Origin: Conus ventricosus | Taxonomy: Eukaryota; Mollusca; Gastropoda; Neogastropoda; Conidae | Assembly (NCBI GenBank): GCA_018398815.1 | Contig: CM031610.1 | Location: 38,532,798 to 38,596,797 of the forward strand | Length of the DNA: 64,000 bases | Direction: 5' to 3' | Shown: piece after piece, positions 1 through 12,375 of the stretch | Numbering within the stretch: position 1 is the first letter of the stretch | How the letters are laid out: every line of letters starts with the position of its first letter | Program-made: the position numbers and the translations under genes | Notes under the pieces: model-generated | Databases searched by the model: none | The model's input: only the letters and a program-made list of their open reading frames with translations | What the model was told of the DNA's origin: nothing

Positions 1-186
1 ACACACACGCACACACACATGTCAAAGACAATTTCACAATGGATTCGACGACGTATTACACGCAAGAGTCGGACACCTCTGAAAGACAATGTCTTACTCT
101 ACTTGTAAATCTGACGCAATGCCATAATGAAATTACATTATAACCCACAATTATATTGAAACATTCGCATCCGTCCTCCTCCTCCT

Positions 187-254
<68 letters not shown>

Positions 255-256
255 GC

Positions 257-288
<32 letters not shown>

Positions 289-299
289 GCGCACGCACG

Positions 300-363
<64 letters not shown>

Positions 364-400
364 ACACCACACACACCATTACCGCCACCACCACCACACA
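1..400. repeat. (AC)n microsatellite with (GC)n and (ACGC)n core
   Basis: About 180 bases of AC repeat (190-375) are interrupted by a pure GC run (241-260) and ACGC repeats (261-305). Alternating purine-pyrimidine of this kind can adopt Z-DNA. Open frames here (poly Thr-His or Cys-Val) are artefacts of the repeat. Confidence 0.95.
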
Positions 401-1009
401 CAAAACAAGTTATGATTTCGCGGAAAACTTTGGCAGTGAATACATGTGATAAAGAACCGAATAAACTGACAAGTGCTCGTTTCAAATGTCAAACTCTCCG
501 TTGTCAAGCATCCCAGCTGTTCATCTTTTCAATGCTATAGTATTATATTTGTGTCAATAACAGAGAATATGATGGTTCCACCGACATCGAATATGCTGAG
601 TTGGATATACCTTACTATCACAACCGATTTACGGAATAGCAAAAACCGCCCATTTTTTAAAAACTTGAAACGGAGCAGGAGTAAAATCACGTGTAAAAAA
701 AAATCATGAATCATACAACGTCTATGGCATGAACCACTTTTACAGTAATGGAGACATACAGTGCATGCAAAATTTGTAGGACGCTAACTGACATCGGTGA
801 TGTAGCAAGTCTGATACCTCAGGAATCTGGAACATGGACGCACGTTGTCAGATTCTGTGGGGCAGAGCCGCAGTCTTTGATCCTGTTTCTGAAATATTCC
901 TGTGACCAACTGGCACTTCCTTAATCAGCGTCCCTTGTTCCACAAAGTGTCTGACATGCTAATCAGTGTCGACATGTAGACCATTATGGTAGATTCAATG
1001 CCCATCTTT
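401..1009. other. No recognisable feature
   Basis: AT-balanced unique sequence. Short open frames show no family motif and no convincing splice pairs. I see nothing to annotate. Confidence 0.5.
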
Positions 1010-1815
1010 AATAGGTTTTAGTGTCCTCTTCTTCTCAAACGGTCTGTCTTCTTCTTTCTTAGTTTCCTTTTTTAAAGATAGGGTTTACTGTCCTTCGCAA
1101 AGTTTAGTATCCTTTTCCATACGGTTTAGTGTCCTATTCTTTGTTAGACTTTTTTTTCACAGGGCTTGGTGTCGTGTCCTCTTTCCATAAGATTTGTTTC
1201 GCTTTCATAGGTTTAGTGTCTGTCTTCTCTTACAGGATTTAGTGTCCTCCTCTTTCATAGGATTTACTATGACCTCTTGTCAGAGAGTTTGGTGCTCTAC
1301 GTTTACAGGATCCTGTGTTTTTTCATCAGGTGAGATGGCCTTTTTTCTTTCATAGGGTTTAGTATCCTCGCACAACGCTTGTCCTTTCAAGCGGTTCAAT
1401 ATCTTCCTTTCATGGAGTTTTTGCTCTTGTTCGTAGGGTTTAGTGTTCTTTCTGCGGGATCTAGAATCCTCCTTCATCGTGTTCTGTCCTCTTCGTTCGT
1501 AGGGTTTAGTGTTCTTATGTTTCATGGGGTTAAATATCTTCTTTCACGGGATGATAAGTTCCCTCTCTTGATAGGATTCAGTTTTCTCCTTTCGTAGGGT
1601 TTAATTTTTATCCTGGTGATTTGATGTCGTTTTCTTTGGCAGGCTTTAGTGTCCTCTTTTCATATGGTTTAGTGTCCTCCTTTCACAGGGTTTGGTTGTT
1701 TCCCTTTCCTAGGATTTAATACCTTTCTCTTTCAGAGAGTTTAGTGTCCTTTCGATGTTCTCTTCTTTCACAAGTCTTACCGTCCTTCTAAATAGAAAAT
1801 AGTGTCCTTGCATTA
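1010..1815. repeat. Degenerate minisatellite, TTTAGTGTCCTC type (block 1)
   Basis: The theme 'TTTCATAGGGTTTAGTGTCCTC' recurs about every 22-35 bases with many substitutions and indels, for example near 1018, 1208, 1239, 1361, 1438, 1501, 1645 and 1739. The same family returns at 2600-3230 and 7130-7580. The spread between copies points to an old array. Confidence 0.8.
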
Positions 1816-1829
1816 CTTTTAAACACACA

Positions 1830-1872
1830 CACGCGCGCACCGGAGCATGCACGCACTACAACACACGCACAT

Positions 1873-1917
<45 letters not shown>

Positions 1918-1930
1918 ACACCACACATGG
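1830..1930. repeat. (AC)n microsatellite
   Basis: AC dinucleotide run with minor interruptions, directly after minisatellite block 1. Confidence 0.9.
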
Positions 1931-2007
1931 AAACGCATACAAATACAGGCACACACAATGACTAATGAAAACTTGACTAGGATTACAGCCCAGGCACACA
2001 CCGGGAA

Positions 2008-2140
2008 CGGTTACGACAGCCCAGGGGAGACGCCAGGAACAGAGCTACAGCCCAGAGGAGACGCCAGAAGCATGACTACAGCCCAGAGGAGACGCCAGAA
2101 GCATGACTACAGCCCAAAGATGACGGCCCAGAGGAGAGAC
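2008..2140 (+). repeat. Short minisatellite, about 30-bp unit, about 4 copies
   Basis: Units read 'CTACAGCCCAGAGGAGACGC' plus 'CAGAAGCATGA', with near-perfect adjacent copies between 2043 and 2125 and more diverged copies at each end. Confidence 0.85.
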
Positions 2141-2599
2141 GACACCACACACATATAAGATGACAGAACAATAGATGTGGAGGTGAGAAACATGGACAGG
2201 CTAATGACAAGAAATGCCAAATGGAATCCTTTTCTGGAAATTATTTCTGGCAGTTCTTCAGCACCTGAGTGAAAGCATTTTGACATTTTTCGTCCTTTAA
2301 AAGCACTCTAAACCGGTCTGGAATAGATTTAGATTCAGGAGAGGGACCGGTGGGTAGGTATAAGGGTTGGAAGAGGAGGGGTTATCGGTGGCAAGTGATG
2401 GAGGTGAGGAGGGGGATATTTTTTTCATCTGCAAAAAAAAATCATAATAAATCCATGATTTGAAAACAGTTTCTTTGTAAAATAGCAACTTCTTACACAC
2501 AGCTTTTACTTGTCCGAAGAACTTTCTTTTTCTCTAGTCTAGTGATATTTGCTTTTATTTCGTAAAAAAAAAGGCCCGCTAGTAAGTGTTAACGTGTAC
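2141..2599. other. No recognisable feature
   Basis: Unique AT-rich sequence containing a purine-rich stretch (2330-2420). No exon or family motif was recognised. Confidence 0.5.
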
Positions 2600-3230
2600 A
2601 CCATGTGGTAGGTTTAATACCCTCTTTCATACTTCTAGTGCCCTCCTTTCATAGAGTTACTTATTTATTTACAGGGCTTAGTGTCCTCTTTCCAAAGGAT
2701 CTCTGACTTTTTTCATTCTTAGTTTTTTTTTAAAGATAAGTTTTACTGTCCTTCATTCATGACGTTTGGTGTCCCTTTCCATAGGGTCTAGTGTCCTTTT
2801 TATTTTTTGGTTAGATTCAGTTCCTTTTTTTTCACAAGGCTTGCTGTCCTCTTTCCATGGTTCTGGCTTGCACGGGTTAAGTATCTTTCCTCAAATGATT
2901 TAGTGTTCTCTTCTTTCATAGCATTTACTTTGATCTCTTATCTAAGGGTTTATTGTCATATTTCCATTGATTTTGTGCCCTTCCATATGGTTAAGTATTT
3001 TTTTTATTTGGCAGGAATTAGTGTCTTTCATACGGTTTAGTCCTCCTCTCACAGCGTCTGTGTACTTACATAGGGTTAAGTGTCCTCCTTTCACGGCGTT
3101 TATGCTCTTGTTTCATAAGGTTGGTGTCCATTCCGTAGGATTAAGAATCCTTCTTTCATAGTTTTCTGTCTCAGATTTCATAAAGGTTTAGTGTCTCCAT
3201 GTTTCATACGATTTAGTATCTTGATTATTG
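2600..3230. repeat. Degenerate minisatellite, TTTAGTGTCCTC type (block 2)
   Basis: Same theme as block 1 (for example near 2680, 2790, 2901, 3017 and 3078). About 800 bases of unrelated sequence and an AC run separate it from block 1, as if one array had been interrupted by insertions. Confidence 0.75.
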
Positions 3231-3960
3231 TTACACGCTAGCCTAAATGCGCCGACTTCCTGGGCACAAGGTAAGTGCAGAAAGGCCCAAACTCTAGCTT
3301 GTAAGAGTTCGTTGTTGATCCTGTGGTTGGTGTTCGGCTCGCAGACGACAAAATATACCAAGCGGTATTGAAACGAAGAGGATCCTTTCATTTACCAAAC
3401 GTTGAAGAATACAGGAACAAAAGCAATCCACTGACCTTCAGGTTCAATAAGTCGTACAGGAACTCAATCGTAGGCCTACATGCAGCAGCGAATATTCTAC
3501 TAATGGCAGCTTCTCGTCGACTAGTCTCAAACTCAAATAAGACTCGAACACTTCTAGACTAGACCTCTTCAACAAATTTCATTTCTCTCTCTGTCGCACA
3601 GCTCTCATTCTTTTATATGTTATCTAAAGAATATCTCAAACATACTCGATTATTCTTTACAAGAACATTCTGCATATCATTATCAGTAAGCTTAACCAAT
3701 CAAATTGTAACGAGCGTATTCGAATGTAATTCGGTCAGCTTCTACAACATTCTCGAACCTTCGGTAACGCACTAGCAACTTATGGAAACCTGGTGAACAT
3801 AATCTTGAATATTCCACTCGCATTATCCATCGATCCAAAAACAATACTGAACAATTAGGCATATTGTTCACTTTCCAAATGTTTTAAATAAATCAACAAT
3901 AGCACTACACTGACCGAAAATCCGAAGATCTAAACGCGATAAATGAAAGGCTTGTAACTC
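3231..3960. other. Unique sequence upstream of the candidate promoter
   Basis: Unique sequence without a recognisable gene. It contains a perfect three-box heat-shock-element pattern (listed separately) about 210 bases upstream of a CRE-like site. Confidence 0.5.
3750..3762. promoter_or_regulatory. Heat-shock-element-like triplet TTCnnGAAnnTTC
   Basis: The bases read TTCTCGAACCTTC, an exact match to the three inverted nGAAn boxes bound by an HSF trimer. Its place upstream of a probable 5' UTR exon makes a regulatory role plausible, but a 9-fixed-base pattern can arise by chance in a window this long. Confidence 0.35.
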
Positions 3961-3973
3961 GTCATTATTGCTA

Positions 3974-4070
3974 TGACGTCTTTCTGTCACGCACGAACTG
4001 ACACAGGTCGCCTCAGTGACAATTGTGGAGTGTGACCCGTCCAGTTGCCAGGTGGCAGTGACCGGAAGTG
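3974..4070 (+). promoter_or_regulatory. Candidate promoter: CRE-like TGACGTC and ETS-like CCGGAAGTG
   Basis: TGACGTC lies at 3974-3980 and CCGGAAGTG at 4062-4070. Both are common proximal elements of metazoan TATA-less promoters. CpG frequency rises from about 4000 onward and a good splice donor follows at 4403, fitting a plus-strand transcription start near 4080-4150. No TATA box was seen. Confidence 0.4.
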
Positions 4071-4079
4071 CGTGAATCC

Positions 4080-4402
4080 TGCCGGAATTTTGCTTACCTG
4101 TTAACTCTTGGAGGGGGAGGGAGGAGAGTGTCAAGCTCGTCGGAATAGTGAGGTTTACGTGTGTAAACTAACGCTCGTGAAACGAGTTCTTCGATGTGTA
4201 TGGGGAATTCCGTGAATGTGAGTGCTGTCTTGTGAGTTTCCGAGGTGAACTCGGAGTGTCGTCCAGTGTGTCGTCCGCGTCTTGACTGTCGGTGTTTGGT
4301 GTTCAGCGACGGGGTCTGCACGTACCAGGCGTTGGCTGTCTGGCAGTGTCCGCCGCGACTGAGGGTGTCGTCCTTTGTGTGTCGTTCCTGTTGTTGTTCA
4401 AG
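4080..4402 (+). other. Candidate non-coding first exon (5' UTR) of an unidentified plus-strand gene
   Basis: This stretch is CpG-rich compared with its flanks and ends in TTCAAG followed by gtgagc, a strong 5' splice site (exon end 4402). It has stop codons in all three plus frames, so it would be untranslated. The downstream partners could be the ATG-bearing exon at 7754 and the terminal exon at 15046, but no phase proof links them. The start is approximate. Whether it is really transcribed is inference. Confidence 0.35.
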
Positions 4403-5890
4403 GTGAGCGTGTAAAGTAATGGAAATTCTGGAGGGCTGTAGTAGTTGGTTGTTTGTAGATATCATGGTTTCAACTTTTGTGTTTCAGTTCCCGGAACGGG
4501 AGGATTTCCTTTTAATTTGATTTTATTCGCAAAGATTCTTTTTATGTGAACTTGGCTAAGAGGAGAGAGATTTAAATGTGCGAAGTTTGAAGAGAAGAGA
4601 AATATAATTTGAACTTAAGGTCGAGGGGAAAAAACCCGTACATATGGGAATGAAGTAATGTGCATTCCGGTTCTACACTGATACAGATAGGTGGATGTGT
4701 TACAGCGGTATTGATGTGCTAAGACAATATGTTGTACGGGGTAGTGGTCGCTGGTGTACAGAAATACTGGTTTCGAGTTTGATAAAGATTGGTTATTTTC
4801 TGAGAGTGTACGTTGGTATCGGAGGACGGGAACTTTTAATATAAAAAGAGGAGACTGTCACGCGGTGCGTGCCAGGTACGGAGCGCAGACTGCTTGTGAT
4901 GTGTCTGGGCGTGTGTGAGGTTTATCGATAGGTGACGGGTGGTGGTACCTCGGATAGACACGTCTGTAGAAGTTCACTTTGGTGTTCACGCTTGGAACTA
5001 AACTGGGGTGGATGGGCGGAAAGGAAAAGTAGGGATCATTATATTAATAAGAGTTGTTCTTTTGTTCAATTATTGTTAAAGATTTGCGGTTGAATATCAT
5101 GATTGTGTTACTTGGTATAGGTTATTACGATTGAAAATAAGAGAAAAAAATAGCAGATGATAAGAATAAAAGGGTGTTTAAGATATTTGGGAATTGTGCC
5201 TCAGAAGCCTACATTGATGTAATATGTATGTATGTGGTTGTTTTAGTCGACGGGGGGTGCGTCAGCATTCAAAGATGTTTTCCGCAGCATTGTGGTGTCG
5301 GTAAACAATGTATAGCAGCGCTCGGAAATCCTTGTCGGTTTATGTAATTGGTGATTGTCATAGTGCTTGATAATTTTTGATGACAATGGTAGAATTGTGA
5401 TTGTGCCTGCTAGGAAATTAGGATACCCGGTTCAATTCTATTATTTTGGTTTTGCTTGAAATGTGTTTGAGTCTATTAAGCATGTTACTGAGTAATCGAT
5501 CCTGAATTGTGACCGGTACTGTGGTCACTAACGGTCGGATTGTTCGTTGCAGTGAATATGATTTATAATCTTATTGAATCATTGTCTTGGAGACCTCGAT
5601 GGGAAATGAAGTCGTGGGCATGTAATTCAGATAGTGTAATCACTTTATGAGGAATGGTTATAATTATGTTGTGGCTGTTGATGGAAGTGGAAAGTCAATG
5701 AAATTGGTTTACATGTGTAATGGAACATTTCTGGTGTGAGAGAATTTTGATGTCAAGGTGGCTGGTTGTATAAGTCATGATTTAAAATTCCAATTAGCTG
5801 TCGCACTTTGGGTTGTGACATGTAACACTGAGAATCATTTACTTTAGTGAAGCAACAAATAAGTATAACTGTATTCTTCTGTGGTAGTAA
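4403..5890 (+). other. Probable intron; no exon recognised
   Basis: G/T-rich on the plus strand, as expected for the sense strand of an intron. No open frame with family motifs, no RNA gene and no mobile element was recognised. Confidence 0.4.
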
Positions 5891-6340
5891 GACATTTCCT
5901 TTGCACAGGGTTCCGGCGAGTTTTGTATACCTCCCCTACACGGCAAATCCGTGAGGGTCGGCCTCTCAGGTGGTGGGAGTTGGCACCGCCATCCCCACTG
6001 TCATCCTGCCCACTTCTCTGCCGGAGTGGGGACGTACCGGAGCCGGCAGGATGCGTTCCGGTCGGGACGTCATCCCTCTTCACAGTCCGAGGGTGTGGCA
6101 ACTGTCTCTTCAACTGTCTCGTCAGGGTGGCAAGCGTCTTGAGGGCCCACCGCAGTATTACATCAGCGTGTGACTCGCGGGTGTGGTTGGTGCCGGTAGG
6201 GAGGGAACCGCGTTCTTCGACGTGTCACAACGTTCCTCTCTATTTACGTATCAAGCGCTTCAGTGAAGGTTTGTGTTTTGGCGGTGCATTAGTGAGAGCG
6301 CCGTCAAGCAGACCGACGGTTTCATAACCATATCGGGAAA
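5891..6340 (+). other. GC-rich island, unidentified (possible exon or mobile-element fragment)
   Basis: A 450-base CpG-rich block follows a possible splice acceptor (ttgcacag, ending 5909). Plus-strand frames stay open for up to 148 codons, but none shows a secure domain. One frame contains the string GCGNCLFNC, superficially like the OTU protease motif DGNCLFRA but lacking its Asp; I do not call it. It could be a UTR exon, a leader of a mobile element or pseudogene matter. Confidence 0.3.
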
Positions 6341-7129
6341 CGCTGTGTTGCCGTTTGTTGTTTTTTTTGTGTGTGGTTTTTTTTTTTTTTTTTTTTGAAG
6401 TTTGTTTTGCCTGTGTCAAGTACCCGCCAGGGACTTCGGATGAAGTATTGAAAGTACAACAGTGGGTGCGGGTTACTTGAACAATTGGTGTGAACATTTG
6501 GGGGTTAAGCTTTTGTGTCCGGGTGGTTTGACACCGGGATATAAAAATTAGCAGAAAGAATACATTTGGAAAAGAGACATCGCGTGGGCATCTCAGGTTT
6601 ATGAGGTATCAACCTTGTTTGGTATTTCAGCCTGGGGTTACCAGGGGATGTGATGAGTCACCCTTGTTCCTTCGGGTATTAGCCTTTGGTGGGCTGAGGT
6701 GTGTATTTGTGCCTCCTGAGGGAAGGGTTGTTATATGTAAACGAGCAGCACATGCGGCACGGGTATGCATAAGGGGCCATGTGTTGATGGTCGAGTATTG
6801 ATAGTATTGTTGGATTCTTTGGGGTTTGTTTGTTTTTTTTGTGTGTGTGTATGTGTGGGGAAAACGCCTGTGTCGGATATAAAAAGGTATTGTGTTTCAT
6901 CTGCCATTCTGTGGGTGAGAGTGCGTGTGTGATGCAAATAAAGCCTTCTGTTTGTGCACTGTATTTTCTTTTGTGTGTGTTTGTGTGTGGCGTTCATACT
7001 AGAAAAGGGGGAAAGGGGTGGTTAAATCGGGGATATATTAATACATAATCCCTGTCTACTGTCTTATACAGTGACACTTTCACAAAATTTCTCCTCTCTT
7101 GTCTCCCTTTAAATTGTAACACTAATATT
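6341..7129. other. T- and G-rich spacer with poly(T) run
   Basis: Contains T runs (6361-6398) and GT-rich stretches (6835-6990). No gene recognised. Confidence 0.5.
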
Positions 7130-7580
7130 CTTTCTTCAGCAGGCCTTATGGTCCCCTTTCTCAGGATTTGATGTCTTGTATTTTCACAGTTTTTGTGTCC
7201 TTTCAGATTGTTGTGTTCTCTTTTTAACGGTTTTACTTTTTTTTTCTCTTTTGATAGGGAAACTGTCTTCTCATCGATTTTGTTTTCATTTCATTGAGCT
7301 CCTTCTAGGGGCTCACTATCGTCTTGCATTTTAGTGTGCATCTTTCTAAGGATTTGGTGTCCTTTTTACGTAAATTTGGTGTTCTTCTCTCGTCATAGGG
7401 TCCGGGCTCTTCTTTTCAGTCGATTTTCTTTCGTAAGGCCTACAGTCTTTTTTTTTTTAATTTTCTAAACTCAGGGTTAGTCTTCTTTCACTGGCTTTAC
7501 TGTATCGTCTTTTGTGTTTTTGTACCATTTTTCTTAGGGCTCGGTTGTTTCTGACAGGATGCAGTGTCCTGACTTGGGGT
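7130..7580. repeat. Degenerate minisatellite, TTTAGTGTCCTC type (block 3)
   Basis: The same diverged theme as at 1010 and 2600 (for example 'GGATTTGATGTC', 'GGATTTGGTGTCC', 'GGGCTC' spaced about 25-35 bases), lying about 4 kb beyond the second block. Confidence 0.6.
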
Positions 7581-7621
7581 TACAAATAGGGATAAGGTTT
7601 GGTCAGGTTTCGTCGGAATCG

Positions 7622-7652
7622 CTCTTTTTCTTTTCTTTTCTTTTCTTTTTTT

Positions 7653-7687
<35 letters not shown>

Positions 7688-7716
7688 TGGGGGGGGGGGG
7701 GGGGGGGGGGGGGGGC
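7622..7716. repeat. Poly(T) followed directly by poly(G)
   Basis: A pyrimidine/T-rich run (7622-7686) switches at about 7688 to an uninterrupted run of about 28 G. Length calls in such runs are unreliable. Confidence 0.9.
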
Positions 7717-7753
7717 ATTTGAACTGATATGTAACTTTTTTGTCTGGTGGCAG

Positions 7754-7847
7754 GGTTACAGAGGATGACCCCTGTCCAGTACTCGGTACCAGACTACCAG
7801 GGAACCATTGCACACCGTCTTCATGTCAACATGACAGAGAGGACAAT
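7754..7847 (+). CDS. Candidate first coding exon of an unidentified plus-strand gene
   Basis: A splice-acceptor-like sequence (tggtggcag, ending 7753) precedes 11 bases and an ATG at 7765 with A at -3. The frame reads MTPVQYSVPDYQGTIAHRLH then VNMTERT and reaches a possible donor (AAT then gtaggt) at 7848. Without splicing the frame ends at TAG within that donor. Codon use looks coding-like, but I recognise no family. It could be the start exon of the gene whose UTR exon ends at 4402; the link to the terminal exon at 15046 would need at least one more exon, because the phases do not match directly. Confidence 0.35.
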
Positions 7848-8184
7848 GTAGGTACCACATGACTTAAACCAGTGAAGTGACATAGATTTACCCTCGGACT
7901 GTACATTCTCACTTCGATCAAACGAAAAGAATTGTAAGTACGTGTACGTACGTAGAACTTAAAACGACATTGGTCGCAACAACAGTTCATAAGATAAAGA
8001 TTGTAAAGAAAAAAGATTGAAAACAGGTCTCTCCTCTCATTGATTATCCTCTGTCTTCCCGGAAGTTTTTATCACTGCAGTGAAAGAGACAGTCGGACTG
8101 ATATTTCTGACCATGAAGGGTTAAAAGTAGTGTGTCCTTTTTTTTTTCTTTTTTTTTTCTTTTTTTTTTGTGTGTGCTGTCCCA
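7848..8184. other. No recognisable feature
   Basis: Unique sequence ending in pyrimidine runs (8139-8169) that adjoin the dispersed 0.8 kb element. Confidence 0.5.
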
Positions 8185-8992
8185 TCTTCTGTGTCACTTC
8201 AGTGGCAGTGCGCCTCCGCCGCTCAATCCGACACCCCGTCCACAACCGCGGCCCGGCCCGGCCTGCTGCAGCTCCGGCACCGGCAATCCACACGGAATAG
8301 TTAATATCAAGTTCGTCGAGAGGCAACCCACCGGAGAAGACACTGCACTGCTGCCGAGTCACTTCGGTGGTGTTCAGTGGCGCCTGTTCTGATCCAACAT
8401 ACGCAGAACACCACCTACTAAGCCCCCTACTGACGACAATATTGGTAAGTCGCGGAGGCGTCACCACGTCCGTCCAACGACAGCCCCCATGGACTCGCCG
8501 ATACCGGTGACCCTGTCGGAATCAAACCAAGGCCACAGATGCGGAGAGGACATCGAAATTGAGGTCACTATGAGAGCAGGGCATGAAGGGCTACAGAATT
8601 AAAGAGTTTTTTGTTGTTGTTGTTTTTTATGCTGATCGATGAGAATAAGGATGATGAGGATGATGCTATGGATTTCCATTCCGGTCTGAGACTGTATGAT
8701 AGAGCTCTACTCTGCTCTTACTTTCATAATATAACCCGGCATCAACCAGACCGAGAGACACAGACACCTGCAGTGTTGGTCAGGAAATTTGAGCAACACT
8801 CTGACCCTTCTGCTTTATACAGACAAAACTCGACTGTGTGGTTCCCGTCTTTCCAACAGAGCCCCTAGCGAACTCACCTCAGGGTAGGAGCCGGTCGGAG
8901 CAGAAAAATCCCACATGACTGATGGGAATCGATCCCACAACCTCCCAGCCGGGAGTCCGCGACGCTAACCGCTTCGCCATGGCGGCTGATAT
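8185..8992 (-). mobile_element. Dispersed about 0.8 kb tRNA-headed repeat, copy 1
   Basis: On the minus strand it starts with a tRNA-like head (about 8989-8921; B-box-like GGATCGATTCCC). A middle section follows (CGGCTCCTACC, then 'CTGACCAACACTGCAGGTGT'), then a (GAT)n-type simple stretch at 8638-8668 and a conserved tail containing 'GTGGGTTGCCTC' and 'CACTGAAGTGAC'. The same order of blocks recurs at 11590-12375 (-), 14360-14880 (+) and 27600-28410 (+). The length is unusual for a simple SINE, so it may be a composite or a SINE-ended non-autonomous element. Confidence 0.7.
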
Positions 8993-9930
8993 GGTGTTCA
9001 ATTTCACCACTGGGTCCACTCTTTAACAAAATGGCCCTGGATTTCTTTCAACAATGACAGAGTTATAAGATTAAACACTGATTTCACACTCTCCTCAATC
9101 CATGCTGTACCCGTTGCCACCACAGTAGATGTGTATGCGCAGACGTATACATTACTGGATGGTGAAAGGTTAGTGAAACGTTCGAGTATGGACTTCTCGA
9201 CGATAGTCAAGCTCTGCTTATGCACAGACCTGAAAAATGAGAGACGAAATTTTTTTTATCGGATGAGCCCTCATCTTAACTCAATCGAGTCGCAGTAAAC
9301 GGGGCCGCAATTTTCTCCCAAGTCACACAGGGTTTCTCTACTTAGAAAAAGCACCAAAAAAAAAAAAAAAAAAAAAATTGACGGCATGTATAGCCATAAA
9401 CATCAACGGACAGGAAAGACATGAAGATTAAATTATGCCTGACGGTAGTTCGTGCGATAGTTTTTCTTGATATGATGTTCAAGAGTGGAAAAAATACATC
9501 CGACACGAAAGTAGATGAGTGGGAATGTAGTTTTTGACATGACTCGATTGCATTGTAATGGAAAATTGATTGTCATGTTGCTAGTGCGCAATTTTTACAG
9601 GACTTAGTGCTGAAAGCTTATGCTTTAAAGAAACCAAACCGAAGCACGGGACATGACTTACATGTAACCCCTTGTTTTCACGTTGGAATTTTGGCTTACT
9701 TGGATCAGTTTCAGTTTCATCAAGGAGGCGTCACTGCGCGCGGACTAGTCCATATACGCCACACCACATCCGCTAAGTTTGAGACCACACTACGCATGAT
9801 TTGAACCTGAATCGATAAATGATAACAACAAAGATGAGACAATTGAAGAGAGGGTTCTCGTGGCTACGATTCAGCGGATGTCTGACCTACGCATTAGCCC
9901 AACGCGCTGGTCAGACCTTGAGTGCCTACC
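8993..9930. other. No secure feature; A-run at 9355-9377
   Basis: A minus-strand frame of 73 codons (9225-9004) has balanced codon use but no recognisable motif. The remainder is unique AT-rich sequence. Confidence 0.4.
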
Positions 9931-9939
9931 TACCATTTT

Positions 9940-10770
<831 letters not shown>

Positions 10771-10824
10771 GAATGTTCAGAAGATGACTTAGGAACAAGA
10801 CCATAAATTACAGCATATAAGTGC

Positions 10825-10899
10825 ACGCGCACTCTCTCGCGCACGCACACATACACATAACAATAAGAACAACAACTCCTCCCCCTCAAACACATCCCA

Positions 10900-10955
<56 letters not shown>

Positions 10956-11047
10956 ACACACACACACACCAACGTTTCCCACACAAATGTATGTGGGCTC
11001 TCTAATTAACACGCTGTCATTACCCACTGATGAACACACACACACAC

Positions 11048-11082
<35 letters not shown>

Positions 11083-11084
11083 CA

Positions 11085-11145
<61 letters not shown>

Positions 11146-11160
11146 TCCCCCCACAAACAC
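10825..11160. repeat. (AC)n then (CT)n compound microsatellite
   Basis: AC runs at 10900-10967 and 11035-11078 are followed by a (CT)n run at 11087-11150. The short segment TGATGAACACACAC occurs at 11028 and again at 11230, indicating a local duplication. Confidence 0.9.
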
Positions 11161-11589
11161 TCACACACCAACGCTTGCACACTCATGATGTCCATGGACA
11201 CTCTAATTAACTGTTGGCATCACCCACTGATGAACACACACCAGCGCACACAGTATACGCTGGGGACCCTGAGAGATTCAAAGTCTTATCTCAGTTGACA
11301 TGTGGATCAGAGAGTGGTGAACTTACCTCGGCGTTCAGTCCAGTATGGGTTAAATTGGAATATAGCGCAAGAAAGCCTGTACTTCCGTTTTACACATGGT
11401 CTTGAAAGTAGGTCATTTGGACAGGGGGTGTAACCAGTCCAGTCCTTTGGTCAGCCTCTCAGACGTCCACTCACTACAGTTGGATTGTCATGGACAGGGA
11501 GTCATGGCGAGATGCAAACCAGTAGAAGGCAACCTTATAGCATGTGGCTAGTGCAAGGAGAGGGGCATGTCTTTCAGCGTATGTTTTTT

Positions 11590-12375
11590 TCTGCTCGAGA
11601 GTCTTCTGCCTATGTCCCTTTCGTTTTCCGTTTCGTCTGGGAGTGGCATTGCCCTACGCCGCCCATTACGGCTCCCTGTCCACAGTCCCACCCCGCGTTG
11701 TCTCGTCGCAGCCCGGAACTGGTAATTCAAAGGGAAATGACATCATGAGGCAACCCACCAGAGGAGAAACTCAACCGCTGCCGAATCTCTTCGGAGGTGT
11801 TCGGTGGTGCCTGTTGTGAGCCAAGATACTCAGGATACCACTCACTAAGCCCCCTTTTGACAATAATTGATTAGTCGCGAATTCAGTCCCATTAACCGTT
11901 AATACCGGAGACTTGGACATGAATTTGCCAAGGGCACAGACGTGTCGAGAAAATCAAAACGGAGATCATCATGAGAGCAGGACATGAAGGGCGACTGAAT
12001 TTGACTGTAGTGTAATTAAAGATGAGTGATGATGATGAAGATGATGCTTTGGAGCATCATTCTAGTCTGAGACTGCGTGACAGAACTGGACTAATACAAA
12101 ACTGGGCATAACACATTCCGGTGTTACCCTGGGCGAGAGATACAAACACCTGCAGTAATGGACTGGAAATTTGGGCAACGCTGTGAGACGCAATAAGTGG
12201 ATGGAACTCGACCGTGCTGCAGTTTTCCCAACTGAGCTCAAAGCAAACTCGACTCTGGGTGGCAGCCGGTCATGAGCGTAAAAATCCCACAAACATAAGT
12301 GGCTCAGATGGGAATCGAACCCACGACCTCCTCATCGGGAATCCCCCACGTTGACCACTGTGGCACGGCAAATGG
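11590..12375 (-). mobile_element. Dispersed about 0.8 kb tRNA-headed repeat, copy 2
   Basis: Minus-strand head near 12372-12300 (B-box-like GGGTTCGATTCCC), middle section with 'CGGCTGCCACCCAGAG', a GAT-type simple stretch at 12022-12050, and the tail to about 11600. Block order matches copy 1, with many substitutions. Confidence 0.65.

Noticed and set aside
156..449. Open frames of Thr-His or Cys-Val dipeptides over AC/TG tracts (also at 9.9-11.2 kb and 57.6-58.4 kb)
   Set aside because: They translate microsatellites and have no sequence complexity or family match.
6080..6180. OTU-like catalytic motif GCGNCLFNC in a GC-rich frame
   Set aside because: The catalytic Asp and the following helix pattern are missing. 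It is 7.7 kb from the real OTU fragment, with no linking exons.
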